Source of the DNA: Legionella sp.
GTDB taxonomy: Bacteria > Pseudomonadota > Gammaproteobacteria > Legionellales > Legionellaceae
Direction: 5' to 3'
NCBI GenBank assembly: GCA_017306715.1
Contig: JAFKHV010000033.1
Location: 1 to 36,702 of the forward strand
DNA length: 36,702 nt
Numbering within the stretch: position 1 is the first letter of the stretch; every line of letters starts with the position of its first letter. Position numbers and translations under genes: made by a program. The notes beneath the pieces were generated by a model. The model did not search any database. It saw nothing but the letters and a program-made list of their open reading frames with translations, and was not told the origin of the DNA. Shown piece by piece: positions 1 through 5,983 of the stretch.

Positions 1-1
1 T

Positions 2-253
2 TTATGCCGAGAATAAACCTGAATGCTTACAAACCATCGCGAAACTAGCAGCATTTTGATACAGATATTTTTTTTCATGTAGGATTAGATGGTGCTCATC
101 ATGCCATTTAAAGTTTATAAAATCCTGCCAAATAAACATAAAACTTACACCTCTTAAAACCCTTTCTGGACCTGAGGACATCCTCTTTTGTGTATTAAAG
201 GATGTGTTTTGGTGGTTTGATTGGTGTAGCTTTGTGTAGCGTTTAAGTTGCAA
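2..253 (-). CDS. Doubtful small hypothetical protein
   Basis: An open frame of 83 codons whose TAA lies at positions 2-4. A shorter version starting at an internal ATG (residue 25) would be 59 aa; AGAGG sits directly against that ATG, which is too close for a good ribosome site. The product has no membrane segment, signal peptide or motif that I recognise, and is fairly rich in His, Phe and Lys. It lies downstream of the DUF3987 gene on the same strand, 158 bp away. It could be a chance ORF. Confidence 0.25.
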   Translation of the reverse strand: MQLKRYTKLHQSNHQNTSFNTQKRMSSGPERVLRGVSFMFIWQDFINFKWHDEHHLILHEKKYLYQNAASFAMVCKHSGLFSA

Positions 254-389
254 TCTATGTGCTACGTGTTTTTCCTGATTTAAAAAAAAGGGAATACGGA
301 ATCTTCTTGTATTTACTGATGATCTGTCGATTGAATAGAAAATAAAAAAGCAGGATTAATGCTTATCGTGCTTGTGTAGCAATTGTAGC
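225..389. repeat. Four TGTAGC repeats in two pairs
   Basis: TGTAGC occurs at 225-230, 235-240, 375-380 and 384-389, as two closely spaced pairs with periods of 10 and 9 bases. TTGTGTAGC is common to one member of each pair. One pair lies at the start of the small leftmost frame and the other just past the stop of the DUF3987 gene. Spacing near one helical turn would suit a protein-binding array, but no binding protein can be named. The stretch between the genes (254-411) is otherwise AT-rich and without a recognisable gene. Confidence 0.4.
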
Positions 390-411
390 AATAATCGGAA
401 TTCGATTTTGA

Positions 412-1914
412 TTAATGGCAGTAGGGGTTGAGTTCAATTCGGGTTTTATTGCCTGACTTAATGAGGCGAATATAGTGATGTTCCATCAGTGTTTCCAGTG
501 CATTATCTCGCAGTTCTCTGGTACGCAAAGGACTCAATTGAAGTATTTCTCTTGGGGTTGGCATTTCTGGTTTTCGTACTAAAAGCCAATCCAGCAATTT
601 ACGCGCAGATTCAAGGGAGGGTTGTGTGGATTGAGGTTCTAATAAGCGTCTTGCTTCACACAAATACCACTGGCTTAGCGTAATGGCCTGTTCTGTGTTT
701 TCGGCACTGATGTCTCCTGTGCTTCCTGAAAAAAGATGAAGCAGTGCCGCCAGACGTGCTGCATTTTCAGCAGCTTTGCTGGCAAAGTCTTTGATTTCCA
801 CCCACTGCCCTTGGGCGGTTAGACCGGATTCAATACTATTAAAATACTGAACCCATAGATGTTTGGCTTGAGCTGACATTTTAAGTAGGGGCAGATTAAT
901 GCATCCGGCTTGTGTTAGGCGTTGAGTGTGATCCAGGCATTCCGTGATGCGTTGTTCGTATTCGTTTAGCCCTGTCAGATGTTCAGGTGGCTCTTGATAA
1001 AAACGGGTTCCCATTGAACTATCGGGAAAAGCGAGAAGACAGCGTGCCAAAAATCCACTTTGACGGCTAATACCCGTGGGCTGATTAATCATTTGATGTA
1101 ACAGTATTGGTTGCATCATTAAATTTAACGTTAAGCGGCGATGTTCAATAATAAAGCTTTGGGACGTTTTACGATGTGCTGCAAAGGGATTGCCTTCCCA
1201 TAAACGATTGAGCAAGGCAACAAAACGCAATGGATTGGATTGCATGCTGTGGCTACCCAGTATAATTCCTGCTTCATCAGACCATAGAGAGGCGCTTGGC
1301 CAACCATGTGCCAAATGAACGGCTAAGGCCTCTTGAGTTGCATCTTCAAAATACAGGGTAGGTTGTATGGGAATGTCTGGTTCTTGATGTACTAACTCTT
1401 CCAGTAATTCTTTGTAGTATTCACTGTCTTCGCCTGTATAGGTAGCGCGTTTGATTTGGGTGAGTAGTCCATCTCGCTCCATTTGCCAAGCTTTATGCTG
1501 GGTTAATGCGCTTAATCGCTCTGGTTCTCGTTTTTTTCTTATGGCTGTTTCCCATTCACGAATTGTTTTGGAAAATAGGGAGTCGGCAGCACTTTTGCGC
1601 TCTCCTGAGCTGGCAATGGCTAAAAAATATAAGGAAACGGGGCTGGTTAAATAATTATCACGTGCAACATTAGCATGAGCCTGACATGCTAGAGAGAGAT
1701 TTGCCAAAGCGCTATTGGCGACTAAAGAGATCGGCTGTTGTCCATAGCTTTGATAAGAATGAATAATGTGTTGTAGTATATTGGGTAAGGCATACGAAGG
1801 ATAAGGTGCTTCATTATTTAGAGCAGCGATAAGTGGGGTTGGTTTTTTCCAATACCCTTCTTGGTTCTCTTGATTGATTATCGGGTTTGATTGCTTTAAA
1901 TAAGGCTCAGACAT
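412..1914 (-). CDS. DUF3987 (YfjI-like) protein
   Basis: A 500-aa protein that I recognise as DUF3987, the family of E. coli prophage protein YfjI. These are RecA/helicase-fold-like proteins common on prophages, satellites and plasmids and often placed beside replication or primase genes; a biochemical role is not established. A glycine/serine-rich turn with GERKS at about residues 104-108 sits where a degenerate P-loop would be, and WSDEAG at about 211-216 resembles a Walker B element. The C-terminus (about 440-495) looks like a winged-helix segment. The start is ATG at 1914 without a strong Shine-Dalgarno. It is divergent from the gene at 2010. Family assignment is fairly secure; function is unknown. 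Confidence 0.75.
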   Translation of the reverse strand: MSEPYLKQSNPIINQENQEGYWKKPTPLIAALNNEAPYPSYALPNILQHIIHSYQSYGQQPISLVANSALANLSLACQAHANVARDNYLTSPVSLYFLAIASSGERKSAADSLFSKTIREWETAIRKKREPERLSALTQHKAWQMERDGLLTQIKRATYTGEDSEYYKELLEELVHQEPDIPIQPTLYFEDATQEALAVHLAHGWPSASLWSDEAGIILGSHSMQSNPLRFVALLNRLWEGNPFAAHRKTSQSFIIEHRRLTLNLMMQPILLHQMINQPTGISRQSGFLARCLLAFPDSSMGTRFYQEPPEHLTGLNEYEQRITECLDHTQRLTQAGCINLPLLKMSAQAKHLWVQYFNSIESGLTAQGQWVEIKDFASKAAENAARLAALLHLFSGSTGDISAENTEQAITLSQWYLCEARRLLEPQSTQPSLESARKLLDWLLVRKPEMPTPREILQLSPLRTRELRDNALETLMEHHYIRLIKSGNKTRIELNPYCH

Positions 1915-1946
1915 TAAATCATGCTATAAAATTGGGGGTAGGGTGC

Positions 1947-1980
1947 TATTTTACGCCTAGAGATTCCCTGTTGTAAAATA
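1947..1980. promoter_or_regulatory. Inverted repeat between divergent genes
   Basis: TATTTTAC (1947-1954) and GTAAAATA (1973-1980) form a perfect 8-bp inverted repeat with an 18-bp spacer. It lies in the roughly 95-bp gap between the DUF3987 gene (leftward) and the 72-aa gene (rightward), where promoters for both must lie. An operator serving both genes is plausible. Binding is inferred only from position and symmetry. Confidence 0.4.
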
Positions 1981-2009
1981 TAGGATTACGTAAAGGTATG
2001 GAGTGGGTA

Positions 2010-2228
2010 ATGAGCGGAGAAGATGACGCAAAAATATGGGTAATTCAATGGCGTATTGATGCAAAAGCCAATAGCTATGAAGATTGGCCAGGTTATAGCG
2101 CAACGCCTATGACCCGTAATCAAATGCTAGCCGCTTTGGAGGAATGTTACTCCAGGTGGCCTCATTATGAGTTTCGTGGGCATAATACTCATTCGACTAC
2201 GCATCCTTATCGAGTGATGGTTGACTAA
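2010..2228 (+). CDS. Small hypothetical protein (72 aa)
   Basis: A 72-aa soluble protein rich in Trp, Tyr and His, with a central stretch about choosing substrates that I cannot assign. The ATG at 2010 is preferred over the one at 1998 because GGAG lies six bases before it, while the upstream ATG has its only purine run two bases away. The C-terminal half contains YSRWPHYEFRG. Its stop codon sits 16 bases before the next gene, so the two are probably co-transcribed. It does not match a family I know. Confidence 0.55.
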   Translation: MSGEDDAKIWVIQWRIDAKANSYEDWPGYSATPMTRNQMLAALEECYSRWPHYEFRGHNTHSTTHPYRVMVD

Positions 2229-2244
2229 AAAGGGGCGATGGGAC

Positions 2245-2901
2245 ATGTCTGTAGAATGGTTTTATTGGATTTTAGTGATTTATAGTGCTGGATTGTGTAT
2301 TAGCTCTTTTGGTTCTATTCAATGTCTTCTTAACCGCAATGACCTTAAAAAAAACATGGATATTGATTTATTTCAAACTCGTCCTGATCTGAAGGCTTAT
2401 CTTATTCTAAAACCCATTTTTTGGCCGTATTTTTTTATTGCTGAAAAAAGCCCTGTTGAGCGAATTTCTGAATTGTTTTTTAAGCATTATGGAGAGAGCG
2501 GCCATACTTATTTGCGAGATCATGGGATTAAGAATTTTTTAAGAGATCTGCTTAAAGGAAAAAACAGGTACAAAAATTATCAAGTCAATCGGCTCATTTG
2601 GTCTATTGATAAAGAGAGTGAGGACTATCAAGAGCACCAAAAATATTGCTCCAAAAGCAATAAGTCATTATATGCTGAAATTATCTACGCCCATTACCAA
2701 AATAAATACCTTGTTAGCGTTATGTGGGGAAATAGAGAATGCTTGGATAATGATATGCCCATCAGTAGATTTCGATTGGATCAATGCGAGCCCATGACTT
2801 TTTTACAATTTGAACGGCGATTGATGCAAATTAATCGGGTTAAGGCAAGAGAATTTTTGAGCAACCAACCGTTCGATAACAAAGATGTTTCGATGAATTA
2901 A
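2245..2901 (+). CDS. Membrane-anchored hypothetical protein (218 aa)
   Basis: A 218-aa protein with one hydrophobic N-terminal segment at about residues 4-22 that should act as a signal anchor, and possibly a second short one near residues 55-65 (ILKPIFWPYFF). The rest is charged and predicted soluble. A TTG at 2221 would add eight residues, but ATG at 2245 has AGGGG upstream and gives the anchor at the very N-terminus. It follows the 72-aa gene by 16 bases. I recognise no catalytic motif. A single-pass protein with a cytoplasmic or periplasmic domain is all that can be said. Confidence 0.6.
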   Translation: MSVEWFYWILVIYSAGLCISSFGSIQCLLNRNDLKKNMDIDLFQTRPDLKAYLILKPIFWPYFFIAEKSPVERISELFFKHYGESGHTYLRDHGIKNFLRDLLKGKNRYKNYQVNRLIWSIDKESEDYQEHQKYCSKSNKSLYAEIIYAHYQNKYLVSVMWGNRECLDNDMPISRFRLDQCEPMTFLQFERRLMQINRVKAREFLSNQPFDNKDVSMN

Positions 2902-2914
2902 TATGCAATATAAT

Positions 2915-3025
2915 AGGGGCATCAAAATCCAATCAAGAGTTTTCTAGAACAATGAGTTATCCAATATAAAATATATATTAAAAATACGACTGACTATTCA
3001 TTGGCGATGGATTTTGATCGCCCCT
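2915..3025. repeat. 111-bp inverted-repeat element, MITE-like
   Basis: The arms 2915-2934 and 3006-3025 are near-perfect inverted copies of about 20 bp, each differing by a single-base insertion. The outer ends read AGGGGC and GCCCCT. The 71 bp between are AT-rich and non-coding. TAAT is present immediately outside both ends (2911-2914 and 3026-3029), which could be a 4-bp target duplication, although AT-rich flanks make this weak. It may be a small non-autonomous element, or alternatively a long hairpin terminating the upstream gene. Confidence 0.45.
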
Positions 3026-3116
3026 TAATTAAATTTTCCCCAAGCTTTTCTGTTCGAGCTATATTGGCCTTATCTTGATTCTGTCATGTTTTGTTAATCA
3101 AAATATCGAAAATGAT

Positions 3117-3145
3117 TTGAAATTTGAACAATAACCTGCCATAAT
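3117..3145 (+). promoter_or_regulatory. Sigma70-type promoter for the candidate small RNA
   Basis: TTGAAA (3117-3122) and CATAAT (3140-3145) are separated by exactly 17 bp, a near-consensus sigma70 promoter. No protein gene starts downstream on this strand before the terminator at 3254-3280, so the promoter appears to drive an RNA. The start of transcription would be close to 3152. Confidence 0.55.
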
Positions 3146-3151
3146 TACCGT

Positions 3152-3282
3152 ACAGAGTGTATGAACAGGATGGTGAAAGCCATGCACTCCTCCACCGATG
3201 TTTAATCGGTATCAGCCCAAGAGCGATTATAAAGCGAGCCTAGTTAATTTTTTAAAAAGCCCTGTTTTTCAGGGTTTTTTAT
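3152..3282 (+). ncRNA. Candidate orphan small RNA, about 130 nt
   Basis: A stretch bounded by a good sigma70 promoter and a strong intrinsic terminator, with no substantial reading frame on this strand. It contains a stem ACCGAT / ATCGGT (3194-3199 and 3205-3210, five-base loop), a shorter ATGG / CCAT hairpin near 3170-3183, and ends in the CCCTG / CAGGG hairpin plus a T run. A 14-codon frame starts at ATG 3161 and stops in the loop of the ACCGAT hairpin, so it could also be a leader peptide. The sequence matches no RNA family I know. Boundaries are predicted from the signals only. Confidence 0.45.
3254..3280. terminator. Bidirectional intrinsic terminator
   Basis: CCCTG (3260-3264), a five-T loop, and CAGGG (3270-3274) form a stem that extends with A-T pairs on both sides. 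A T run follows on the plus strand (3275-3280), and the minus strand reads CTTTTTAAAA after the stem. It can end both the small RNA on the plus strand and the 180-aa gene on the minus strand, whose stop overlaps it. Confidence 0.75.
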
Positions 3283-3821
3283 TTGGGAGGCGGTTTTATT
3301 GGCTTATTTGATTGTATATGATGAGCTATAACGAAAAAGGATATTTTTTTCTTTTGTGGCTGTGAAGAGGCGTGTTGTTTGTCTCGAATATAGGCGCTTT
3401 CTATAAACAATCGAAGCAATCCCTTTCCTGATTTTGAAACTTTAAAGTAAACCTCATACTCTTGCTGATTTGAAATTTCGATAGTAAAAAAATTACCTTT
3501 CCCTGTATGAAAGCAAGAACGATGATCAATTTGTTTCGCAATTTCAGGCAACAAGAAAGATAATTGATAACGTGAAAAACAAAAAATACGTTGTTCACGG
3601 GAGTCAGAATAGATGAGTCCTTCCTCCACGGTTTGCCAAGTTTCCTGGGCATGGCTATTTAATCCACGAGAAAAGCAATGTAGGCCAAAAGCAATAATAA
3701 AAGCATAATGCTTTTCCTGTTTGTCATGAATTGCGGGTTGGGTGAACTCCCAATGAAACTCATCAAGATGATTCAACGGGTATAATTCACCTTTGTATAG
3801 GAAGGGTTTCCACGATTTAAT
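3279..3821 (-). CDS. Hypothetical protein with non-standard start (about 180 aa)
   Basis: The reading frame lacks any ATG. A TTG at 3776 would give 165 aa, but the frame stays open and protein-like upstream (SWKPFLYKGELYPL precedes the TTG) until a TAA at 3840-3842. The best-placed initiator is ATT at 3821, preceded by GGAG eight bases away. The C-terminal half has a segment YEVYFKVSKSGKGLLRLFIE (about residues 124-143 from the ATT) that looks like a conserved core of a family I have seen on mobile elements but cannot name. The tail is basic and proline-rich. Alternatives are a TTG start or loss of the original ATG by mutation. No function is proposed. Confidence 0.55.
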   Translation of the reverse strand: MKSWKPFLYKGELYPLNHLDEFHWEFTQPAIHDKQEKHYAFIIAFGLHCFSRGLNSHAQETWQTVEEGLIYSDSREQRIFCFSRYQLSFLLPEIAKQIDHRSCFHTGKGNFFTIEISNQQEYEVYFKVSKSGKGLLRLFIESAYIRDKQHASSQPQKKKISFFVIAHHIQSNKPIKPPPK

Positions 3822-3876
3822 AACAAATACTCCATCTGCTTAATCAAGTAATATCATACTGCAATGTTTTCTTAAT

Positions 3877-3896
3877 AAGAGGGGTGTGATCCTCTT
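3877..3896 (-). terminator. Weak terminator hairpin after the 272-aa gene
   Basis: AAGAGG (3877-3882) and CCTCTT (3891-3896) form a 6-bp stem with an eight-base loop, 13 bp beyond the stop of the 272-aa gene on the minus strand. The T run after it is short and interrupted, so efficiency is doubtful. Confidence 0.4.
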
Positions 3897-3909
3897 TATT
3901 TTAATGCTT

Positions 3910-4728
3910 TTATAAAAAACGTTGGAATGTATTCTCTACAATTTTAATAAACTCTGGGGATGATTTTATCTCTTTCAACCTGGATAATAGCTGTGACAAC
4001 TCAAACCCTAAGCGTAATTTAGGTTTAATCCAAAGATCAATGAGTTCTTCTGAATTGAGAATATTAAAAGGACTTTCACTTTGTGTAATTACATCTATGG
4101 CGCAGGCGCAGATCCATTTTGATGGTAATGCGTGGCCTTGTGCATACCCTTTAAAATGTCCCATTTTTATATTGGGGTTTTTCTTATATTCATTCGTAGC
4201 AATTTGTATAAATTGATTATAAAAATCAGGAAGTTCAATAAATTTTTTGAATAGCAATAAGGTTGAGGAATGATGTTTATCTGAGTTTTCTGCCAGATCT
4301 TTAAAATTAATATCGCTTAAAACATTACTTGTGATCCCCGTTTTTTCATACAATTTTTTTTCTGTAGCTTTAATCTTATTAATTATGGACTTAAGCAATG
4401 AGTCTACGGGTCTATAGTCAATTTTATGTTCTTGGCATTTTTTGTGTAATTCATAGATGGCTTGATAAAAATTTTCTGGCAGAAAGAGCCTGTAGCGCTC
4501 TAAATCGGTTGCAGTAGTATCTTGATGCTCATGAAAAAACTTAACCATTTGGTCGAACCATGAAATTTCAAATAGTTCGGCCTCTGAAAAAATCGCTTCC
4601 TCTGGCAATGGGGGGTTAGACTGCCCATAACTGTATGAAATGTTTTCACCTTTGGTCTTTCGAGCGATCTGAATCAAATCCTCAGATCTCCTGTTTTTTC
4701 TTAATGTAATTTGTAATGTTTCTTTCAT
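3910..4728 (-). CDS. Hypothetical protein (272 aa)
   Basis: A 272-aa soluble, mostly helical, AT-rich-encoded protein with no signal peptide, membrane segment or motif that I recognise. The N-terminus (about 1-25) is basic. The middle (about 110-150) is lysine-rich and could form a coiled coil. The ATG at 4728 lies one base after the stop of a small CxxC-containing reading frame (4730-4873), so initiation by translational coupling is likely; an AGG lies within reach. Upstream, an inverted repeat and a palindrome in the divergent region toward ardB may regulate it. Function is unknown. Confidence 0.6.
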   Translation of the reverse strand: MKETLQITLRKNRRSEDLIQIARKTKGENISYSYGQSNPPLPEEAIFSEAELFEISWFDQMVKFFHEHQDTTATDLERYRLFLPENFYQAIYELHKKCQEHKIDYRPVDSLLKSIINKIKATEKKLYEKTGITSNVLSDINFKDLAENSDKHHSSTLLLFKKFIELPDFYNQFIQIATNEYKKNPNIKMGHFKGYAQGHALPSKWICACAIDVITQSESPFNILNSEELIDLWIKPKLRLGFELSQLLSRLKEIKSSPEFIKIVENTFQRFL

Positions 4729-4729
4729 T

Positions 4730-4873
4730 TTATAGTAGCCTATTGCAATGTTCAGATGGATTTGCTGCTTGAGCTATCAATAGCTTTTTTAGTTGTTCTG
4801 GTTATAGCAATTGTCTTTGTTCTTTATGTTGTGCTGCCATTTCACTACAAATGGGGCATAGTTCTTTTGTCAT
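4730..4873 (-). pseudogene. Small CxxC gene interrupted by an in-frame TAA
   Basis: From ATG 4873, with a strong AAGGGG Shine-Dalgarno, 23 codons containing CPIC (residues 6-9) are followed by TAA at 4802-4804. The same frame then continues for another 23 protein-like codons, ending EHCNRLL, to a TAA at 4730-4732, one base before the 272-aa gene. Read through, it would be a 47-residue protein with a CxxC near the N-terminus and HC near the C-terminus, as in small zinc-binding proteins. It may be a decayed gene, a short 23-aa peptide, or a readthrough case. Coupling to the downstream gene is implied by the one-base gap. Confidence 0.45.
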
Positions 4874-4909
4874 ATTATTTCCCCTTAAATGAGCGAACAA
4901 GTTCTTTAT

Positions 4910-4948
4910 AGGCGTTTGCCTGAATGCTTTATATCAAGATGAACGCCT
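4910..4948. repeat. Inverted repeat AGGCGTT / AACGCCT
   Basis: A perfect 7-bp inverted repeat (4910-4916 and 4942-4948) with a 25-bp spacer, 37 bp upstream of the small CxxC frame on the minus strand. It lies in the 4874-5229 gap, which holds no gene that I can support. Nearby CCAAG / CTTGG at 4975-4992 is another small stem. It may be an operator for the leftward genes. Confidence 0.3.
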
Positions 4949-5057
4949 GTAAAATTAGATTTATATACATTTTGCCAAGTGGTAACGCTTGGAATCGTGG
5001 CTCCGTTGACTTATAAAAATCACTAATTATTAAGATTTGTATGGCTGATACTGTCAT

Positions 5058-5070
5058 ACGTAATTTACGT
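5058..5070. promoter_or_regulatory. Perfect palindrome ACGTAATTTACGT
   Basis: A 13-bp palindrome with a single central base, midway between the leftward 272-aa/CxxC genes and rightward ardB. A half-site TAATTACGT follows at 5077-5085. Position and symmetry suggest an operator for divergent transcription; the regulator is unknown. Confidence 0.4.
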
Positions 5071-5119
5071 TTTAATAATTACGTTGTTCGTTTAACTACA
5101 GTGTAATATAGAGGGCAAT

Positions 5120-5160
5120 AATTTGCAACAAAAAAACGCAACAATTGTTTGTTGCAAATT
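5120..5160. promoter_or_regulatory. 13-bp inverted repeat overlapping the ardB promoter
   Basis: AATTTGCAACAAA (5120-5132) and TTTGTTGCAAATT (5148-5160) are perfect inverted copies with a 15-bp spacer, which itself contains CAATTG. The right arm overlaps a possible -35 (TTGCAA, 5152-5157). The core TTTGTTGCAAA recurs as TTTGTTACAAA in the palindrome before the 350-aa gene (5883-5909), so both genes may share a repressor. In single-stranded DNA these arms would form a stable hairpin. Confidence 0.6.
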
Positions 5161-5173
5161 TATGACTATATGC

Positions 5174-5200
5174 TATTCTATAAATGTCTGAACTAAGACA
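5174..5200 (+). promoter_or_regulatory. ardB -10 region with TGTCT / AGACA hairpin
   Basis: The -10 element is TATTCT (5174-5179) or the overlapping CTATAA. Directly downstream, TGTCT (5185-5189) and AGACA (5196-5200) form an inverted repeat around the expected transcription start. The 11-mer TATAAATGTCT and the later blocks AGACAC, GTTTA and AACACAAA are repeated almost identically before the 350-aa gene. Confidence 0.5.
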
Positions 5201-5229
5201 CACGTTTATAACACAAATAAGGATTAATA

Positions 5230-5637
5230 ATGAGCAGTGATAGAATCATTCATAAGCAACTCGTTTTAGAGAAAAATCGCCTAAACTTCCTTCCTAAACA
5301 TGTAAAAAGACACTTCATTCAGTTTGAAAATATTATTTATTACCTTGCAAAATCTATGTGCCATCAATACAACGGAGGGTATTGTAATTTCTACAATTTA
5401 AGCAACGATGGGTTTTTTCTTGCTCCTGCATTGAAACAGCAATTTGAGATTTTTGTTGATGGAAATGGCTTTAATGGCGTTGTTACTTCAGAGGCATTAG
5501 GAGTTATCCTCACTTTATTTTCGATTAACGGAATTATTGGTCAAGGCGATGATTATTTAATTGATAAATATTATGCCTTGCGTGATTTTGCACTTCAGCA
5601 CGAAGAGCGAGACTTGATTTTACTCGCAATTGACTAA
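5230..5637 (+). CDS. ardB: ArdB/KlcA-family anti-restriction protein
   Basis: A 135-aa protein that matches the ArdB/KlcA family at its diagnostic core: RLNFLPKHVKRHF (about residues 17-29), then YNGGYCNFYNLSNDGFFLAP (about 47-66), and a helix with the family's alanine/glycine pattern (about 84-100). ArdB and KlcA block type I restriction in the recipient without mimicking DNA, and are typical of conjugative plasmid leading regions. The ATG at 5230 has AAGGA upstream. It is followed by a small hairpin and a 39-aa basic ORF. It lies about 4 kb left of the predicted nic on the plus strand, so the incoming T-strand would be its template. Family assignment is secure; activity is inferred. Confidence 0.9.
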   Translation: MSSDRIIHKQLVLEKNRLNFLPKHVKRHFIQFENIIYYLAKSMCHQYNGGYCNFYNLSNDGFFLAPALKQQFEIFVDGNGFNGVVTSEALGVILTLFSINGIIGQGDDYLIDKYYALRDFALQHEERDLILLAID

Positions 5638-5644
5638 ATAGGTC

Positions 5645-5661
5645 GCTCCCTATTGGGGAGC
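5645..5661 (+). other. Hairpin GCTCCC / GGGAGC after ardB
   Basis: A perfect 6-bp GC-rich stem with a five-base loop, 7 bp after the ardB stop. No T run follows, so it is not a typical intrinsic terminator. It may stabilise the upstream mRNA or attenuate transcription of the 39-aa ORF. Confidence 0.45.
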
Positions 5662-5697
5662 ATATCAAAGAATTAAAGAAAATAAGGACAACTAGAA

Positions 5698-5817
5698 ATG
5701 GCTAAAAAAATAATCCGAAAGCTTGGCGCGCCGCTTCAAAAAACTTTTGATGCCCTGAAGAGGAAAAGAAATCAACGATTGATGATGTCCTATATTTTAA
5801 AAATTAACACCAAATAA
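5698..5817 (+). CDS. Small basic protein (39 aa)
   Basis: A short frame starting at ATG 5698 with a good AAGGA site ten bases upstream, ending at TAA 5815-5817. The product is strongly basic (about 13 Lys/Arg in 39 residues) and amphipathic, opening with MAKKIIRKLG and holding ALKRKRNQR near residues 19-27. It has no signal or membrane segment. It lies between ardB and the 350-aa gene, within what is probably one anti-defence cluster. It could be a nucleic-acid-binding peptide. It is too short to assign. Confidence 0.45.
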   Translation: MAKKIIRKLGAPLQKTFDALKRKRNQRLMMSYILKINTK

Positions 5818-5839
5818 AAGTACTGGTATACGCGATGGT

Positions 5840-5874
5840 ATTATTTTAAGAACATCAGATATTATTAAAATAAT
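5840..5874. repeat. 10-bp AT inverted repeat
   Basis: ATTATTTTAA (5840-5849) and TTAAAATAAT (5865-5874) are perfect inverted copies with a 15-bp spacer, the same spacer length as the repeat before ardB. It lies 8 bp before the 27-bp palindrome that precedes the 350-aa gene. Confidence 0.45.
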
Positions 5875-5882
5875 CAAATTTA

Positions 5883-5909
5883 AACAATATTTTGTTACAA
5901 AATATTGTT
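5883..5909. promoter_or_regulatory. 27-bp perfect palindrome before the 350-aa gene
   Basis: Two 13-base arms (5883-5895 and 5897-5909) around a single T, with the core TTTGTTACAAA. It touches the -35 TTGACT (5908-5913). The core matches the repeats before ardB (TTTGTTGCAAA). A shared dimeric repressor is the simple reading; hairpin formation in single-stranded T-DNA is another. Confidence 0.6.
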
Positions 5910-5955
5910 GACTTATGCGGGCACTATGTTATTATATAAATGTCTACTACAGACA
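5908..5955 (+). promoter_or_regulatory. Promoter of the 350-aa gene, twin of the ardB promoter
   Basis: TTGACT (5908-5913) and a TATA-rich -10 around 5931-5938 at about 17-19 bp spacing. TATAAATGTCT (5935-5945) is identical to the ardB leader, and TGTCT / AGACA (5941-5945, 5951-5955) repeats the start-site hairpin with a five-base loop. Confidence 0.6.
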
Positions 5956-5983
5956 CATGTTTAAAACACAAAAGGATAAAATT

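Noticed and set aside
5645..5661. Intrinsic terminator after ardB
   Set aside because: The stem is good but there is no T run, so it is listed only as a hairpin.
5120..5955. CRISPR-like or iteron array
   Set aside because: The repeats are inverted, few and tied to promoters; there are no regularly spaced direct repeats, and none were found elsewhere in the window.
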